From Gammaproteobacteria bacterium (GTDB lineage Bacteria > Pseudomonadota > Gammaproteobacteria > DSM-16500), in contig BMAG01000005.1 in the NCBI GenBank assembly GCA_014132595.1, positions 1-39,224 of the forward strand: DNA of 39,224 bases. Direction: 5' to 3'. Under the pieces are notes generated by a model. The model did not search any database and was not told the origin of the DNA. It saw nothing but the letters and a program-made list of their open reading frames with translations. The position numbers and the translations under genes were made by a program. The number at the start of each line of letters is the position of its first letter. Position 1 is the first letter of the stretch. Below are positions 37,860-39,224 of this stretch, in pieces.

Positions 37860-38513
37860 CCATTGTGAAATATCGTTAATCTCCTGAACGCATACCGAAT
37901 GCGGCATAGAGTAACTATGAAAGCTTATCGGTATGCCCTGCTTTTCTAAAATTGTTGCGGTTGTTTTTCCCAGAATAAAAGGAACGATTGCATCTTCTGT
38001 TCCATGCGCTAAAAACACCGGTATGGATTGATGTTTTTTAGAGAATACTTCCTGAGCATTTGGCAGAAACCCCGATAAAGCAACAATGCCACCTAATTTT
38101 TGGGAATGGCCTAATCCGGTTGTTAAGGCAATGACAGCCCCTTGAGAAAATCCGCCTAAAATAATTTTTTCCGAGGAGATACCTTTATTTTGCTCATTTT
38201 CAATTAATTGGCTAACTAATTTAACGGAATTCGCAATACCTGTTACATCAATACGTTGATCAATCTGCATCGAATAAATATCAAACCAGGCTCGCATCAC
38301 ATAACCATTGTTAATCGTGACAGGTTGCAATGGCGCATGTGGAAAAATAAAACGCAACGGTAAATGCAGGGGTAAATTAAGCTCTTTTGCCATTGAAACA
38401 AAATCCTGACCATCTGCGCCTAATCCATGTAACCAAATAACACTTCCTATCGGTGGAAGGTTGGGTGTCAGTACAATGCTTGATGTTGTTGTTATTGGTG
38501 TGTATGTGATCAT
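37839..38513 (-). CDS. Alpha/beta-hydrolase carboxylesterase (phospholipase/carboxylesterase family)
   Basis: A 224-residue cytoplasmic serine esterase of the family that includes YpfH and Pseudomonas carboxylesterase II. The oxyanion motif WLHGLGADGQDF is at 27-38, the nucleophile elbow GGFSQGA has Ser123, and the acid Asp174 lies in HGTEDAIVP and the His205 in PHSV, completing the triad. MRAWFDIY (73-80) is also typical. Related enzymes hydrolyse short-chain esters or lysophospholipids, and their eukaryotic relatives remove palmitate from proteins; the substrate here is unknown. It has no signal peptide. It converges on the barrel gene with a 21-bp coding overlap. Confidence 0.9.
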   Translation of the reverse strand: MITYTPITTTSSIVLTPNLPPIGSVIWLHGLGADGQDFVSMAKELNLPLHLPLRFIFPHAPLQPVTINNGYVMRAWFDIYSMQIDQRIDVTGIANSVKLVSQLIENEQNKGISSEKIILGGFSQGAVIALTTGLGHSQKLGGIVALSGFLPNAQEVFSKKHQSIPVFLAHGTEDAIVPFILGKTTATILEKQGIPISFHSYSMPHSVCVQEINDISQWLIKQIT

Positions 38514-38669
38514 AATCTATTGGGATTAACCTTTGTTTAGTCAATGTGGGCGTGTTAATCGTTAACAACAAATATACAAGCTCTATTGATTTATTAGTAA
38601 TAATATCGCAACATAGTATAAATCAAAAAGGTTGTGTCTTAACGTTATCATTTTAAAGGAAATCAACAC

Positions 38670-39116
38670 ATGAAAAAATCGCCTCAATCCATACTGGGTG
38701 TTACCTTGTTAGAAATCATGTTGGTCTTGGCGATTGCTGCAATGGTGATCGTGATGTCGATACATTATTACCAATCCGCATCCAATAATCAAAAGATCGC
38801 GGCAGGAATGAACACGATCATGGCAGTAGCTGCAGCCGGCGAAAGTTATTTGGCAACAGGACCTTCCACTGGCTTACAGAGTGCTTCAAATAGCACATTA
38901 AGCCCTTATTTGGGAGGCACAATGCCTACCTCTCCTTGGGGCGGAGCAATTACTGTTGCTGGTGTAAGCTCAACTTCCTATACTATTACCATGACAGTTT
39001 CAAAAGATCCTGTTGTCTGTACCCAGTTGATTGCTCTCATAAGTCAAAACTCTAAGCTTAATACTCCTGCACCGACTTGCAGCGGTGGATCGCTGGTTGT
39101 TACTGTGAATATGTAA
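38670..39116 (+). CDS. Type IV prepilin, type IVb-like
   Basis: A 148-residue prepilin. The leader MKKSPQSILG (10 residues) ends in the Gly of the PilD cleavage site, and mature residue 1 is Val, not Phe, with Glu at +5 (VTLLEIMLVLAIAAMVIV). The long hydrophobic N-terminal helix is followed by a Ser/Thr/Gly-rich globular domain with two cysteines (117 and 137), likely a disulfide-bonded D-region. The non-Phe first residue and the layout suggest a type IVb or PilS-like pilin. AAAGGA lies 9 nt before ATG 38670. No other pilus gene is within the window; the remaining sequence to the right (39117-39224) has only a weak 6-bp inverted repeat GTAGCG/CGCTAC. Confidence 0.85.
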   Translation: MKKSPQSILGVTLLEIMLVLAIAAMVIVMSIHYYQSASNNQKIAAGMNTIMAVAAAGESYLATGPSTGLQSASNSTLSPYLGGTMPTSPWGGAITVAGVSSTSYTITMTVSKDPVVCTQLIALISQNSKLNTPAPTCSGGSLVVTVNM

Positions 39117-39224
39117 GGTTGAATTAAGCTAAAGTAGCGTCAACTCAAGAAATATATTTGGCGCTACAAATCAAACGCAACAAATTTTCCTTATTTCCCC
39201 CTGCTAATCTAATCGATTCAATCG

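Noticed and set aside
39134-39167. GTAGCG/CGCTAC inverted repeat as a pilin terminator
   Set aside because: Only 6 bp with a 22-nt loop and no T-run; chance occurrence is likely.

Overview
The window is a compact, gene-dense stretch of a chromosome of moderately low GC. Its housekeeping genes are gammaproteobacterial in type: EngB, UvrD, a quinone-linked PyrD, GlmS/GlmU, a complete F1Fo-ATP synthase operon, ParC/ParE, hemCDXY, fmt-rsmB and guaC. The protein sequences, a type IVb-like prepilin, Rap1a-like and small beta-barrel envelope proteins, several toxin-antitoxin pairs and a large unknown protein at the edge fit a member of the Legionellales (Coxiella/Aquicella-like). That placement is inference from general resemblance, not a database match.

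Layout. 1-1.2 kb: an unrecognised long protein on the minus strand, cut by the window edge. 1.4-5.6 kb: engB diverges from uvrD, followed by pyrD and a single-domain rhodanese. 5.7-8.9 kb: glmU-glmS on the minus strand (UDP-GlcNAc supply). 9.0-10.5 kb: a SAMHD1-like HD phosphohydrolase with a perfect 28-bp inverted repeat just after its stop codon. 10.6-13.0 kb: parB without an adjacent parA, a decayed intergenic inverted repeat and an MFS (MHS-type) transporter. 13.0-20.0 kb: atpIBEFHAGDC behind a recognisable promoter.

20.0-22.5 kb is the most accessory-looking part: a palindromic element, a 46-codon orphan ORF, a secreted four-cysteine Rap1a/Tai-like protein, leucine dehydrogenase and a ParD-like/RelE toxin-antitoxin pair with a clear promoter and operator. 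22.5-26.7 kb: parE-parC (topoisomerase IV). A vapBC pair (26.8-27.4 kb) sits directly beside the parE promoter. 27.4-28.9 kb: an operon of a spermidine-synthase-like protein lacking its cofactor and catalytic motifs, ubiK and an ADP-ribose pyrophosphatase gene. 29.1-33.0 kb: hemC-hemD-hemX-hemY (haem synthesis). 33.0-36.4 kb: fmt-rsmB-guaC, ending in a 20-bp perfect palindrome. 36.6-38.5 kb: two small outer-membrane beta-barrel genes, then a convergent carboxylesterase. 38.7-39.1 kb: a type IV prepilin. No tRNA, rRNA, CRISPR array or insertion sequence was seen.

Most genes are ordinary housekeeping operons with tight spacing and ATGA-type overlaps. Points for a second look are the unknown edge protein, the degenerate spermidine-synthase-like protein, the Rap1a-like secreted protein, the long perfect hairpins placed 2-3 nt after stop codons, the parA-less parB, the Ser-to-Val change in the ParC quinolone-binding region, and the operator architecture of the two toxin-antitoxin loci. 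Promoters were found by eye from hexamer match and spacing only.
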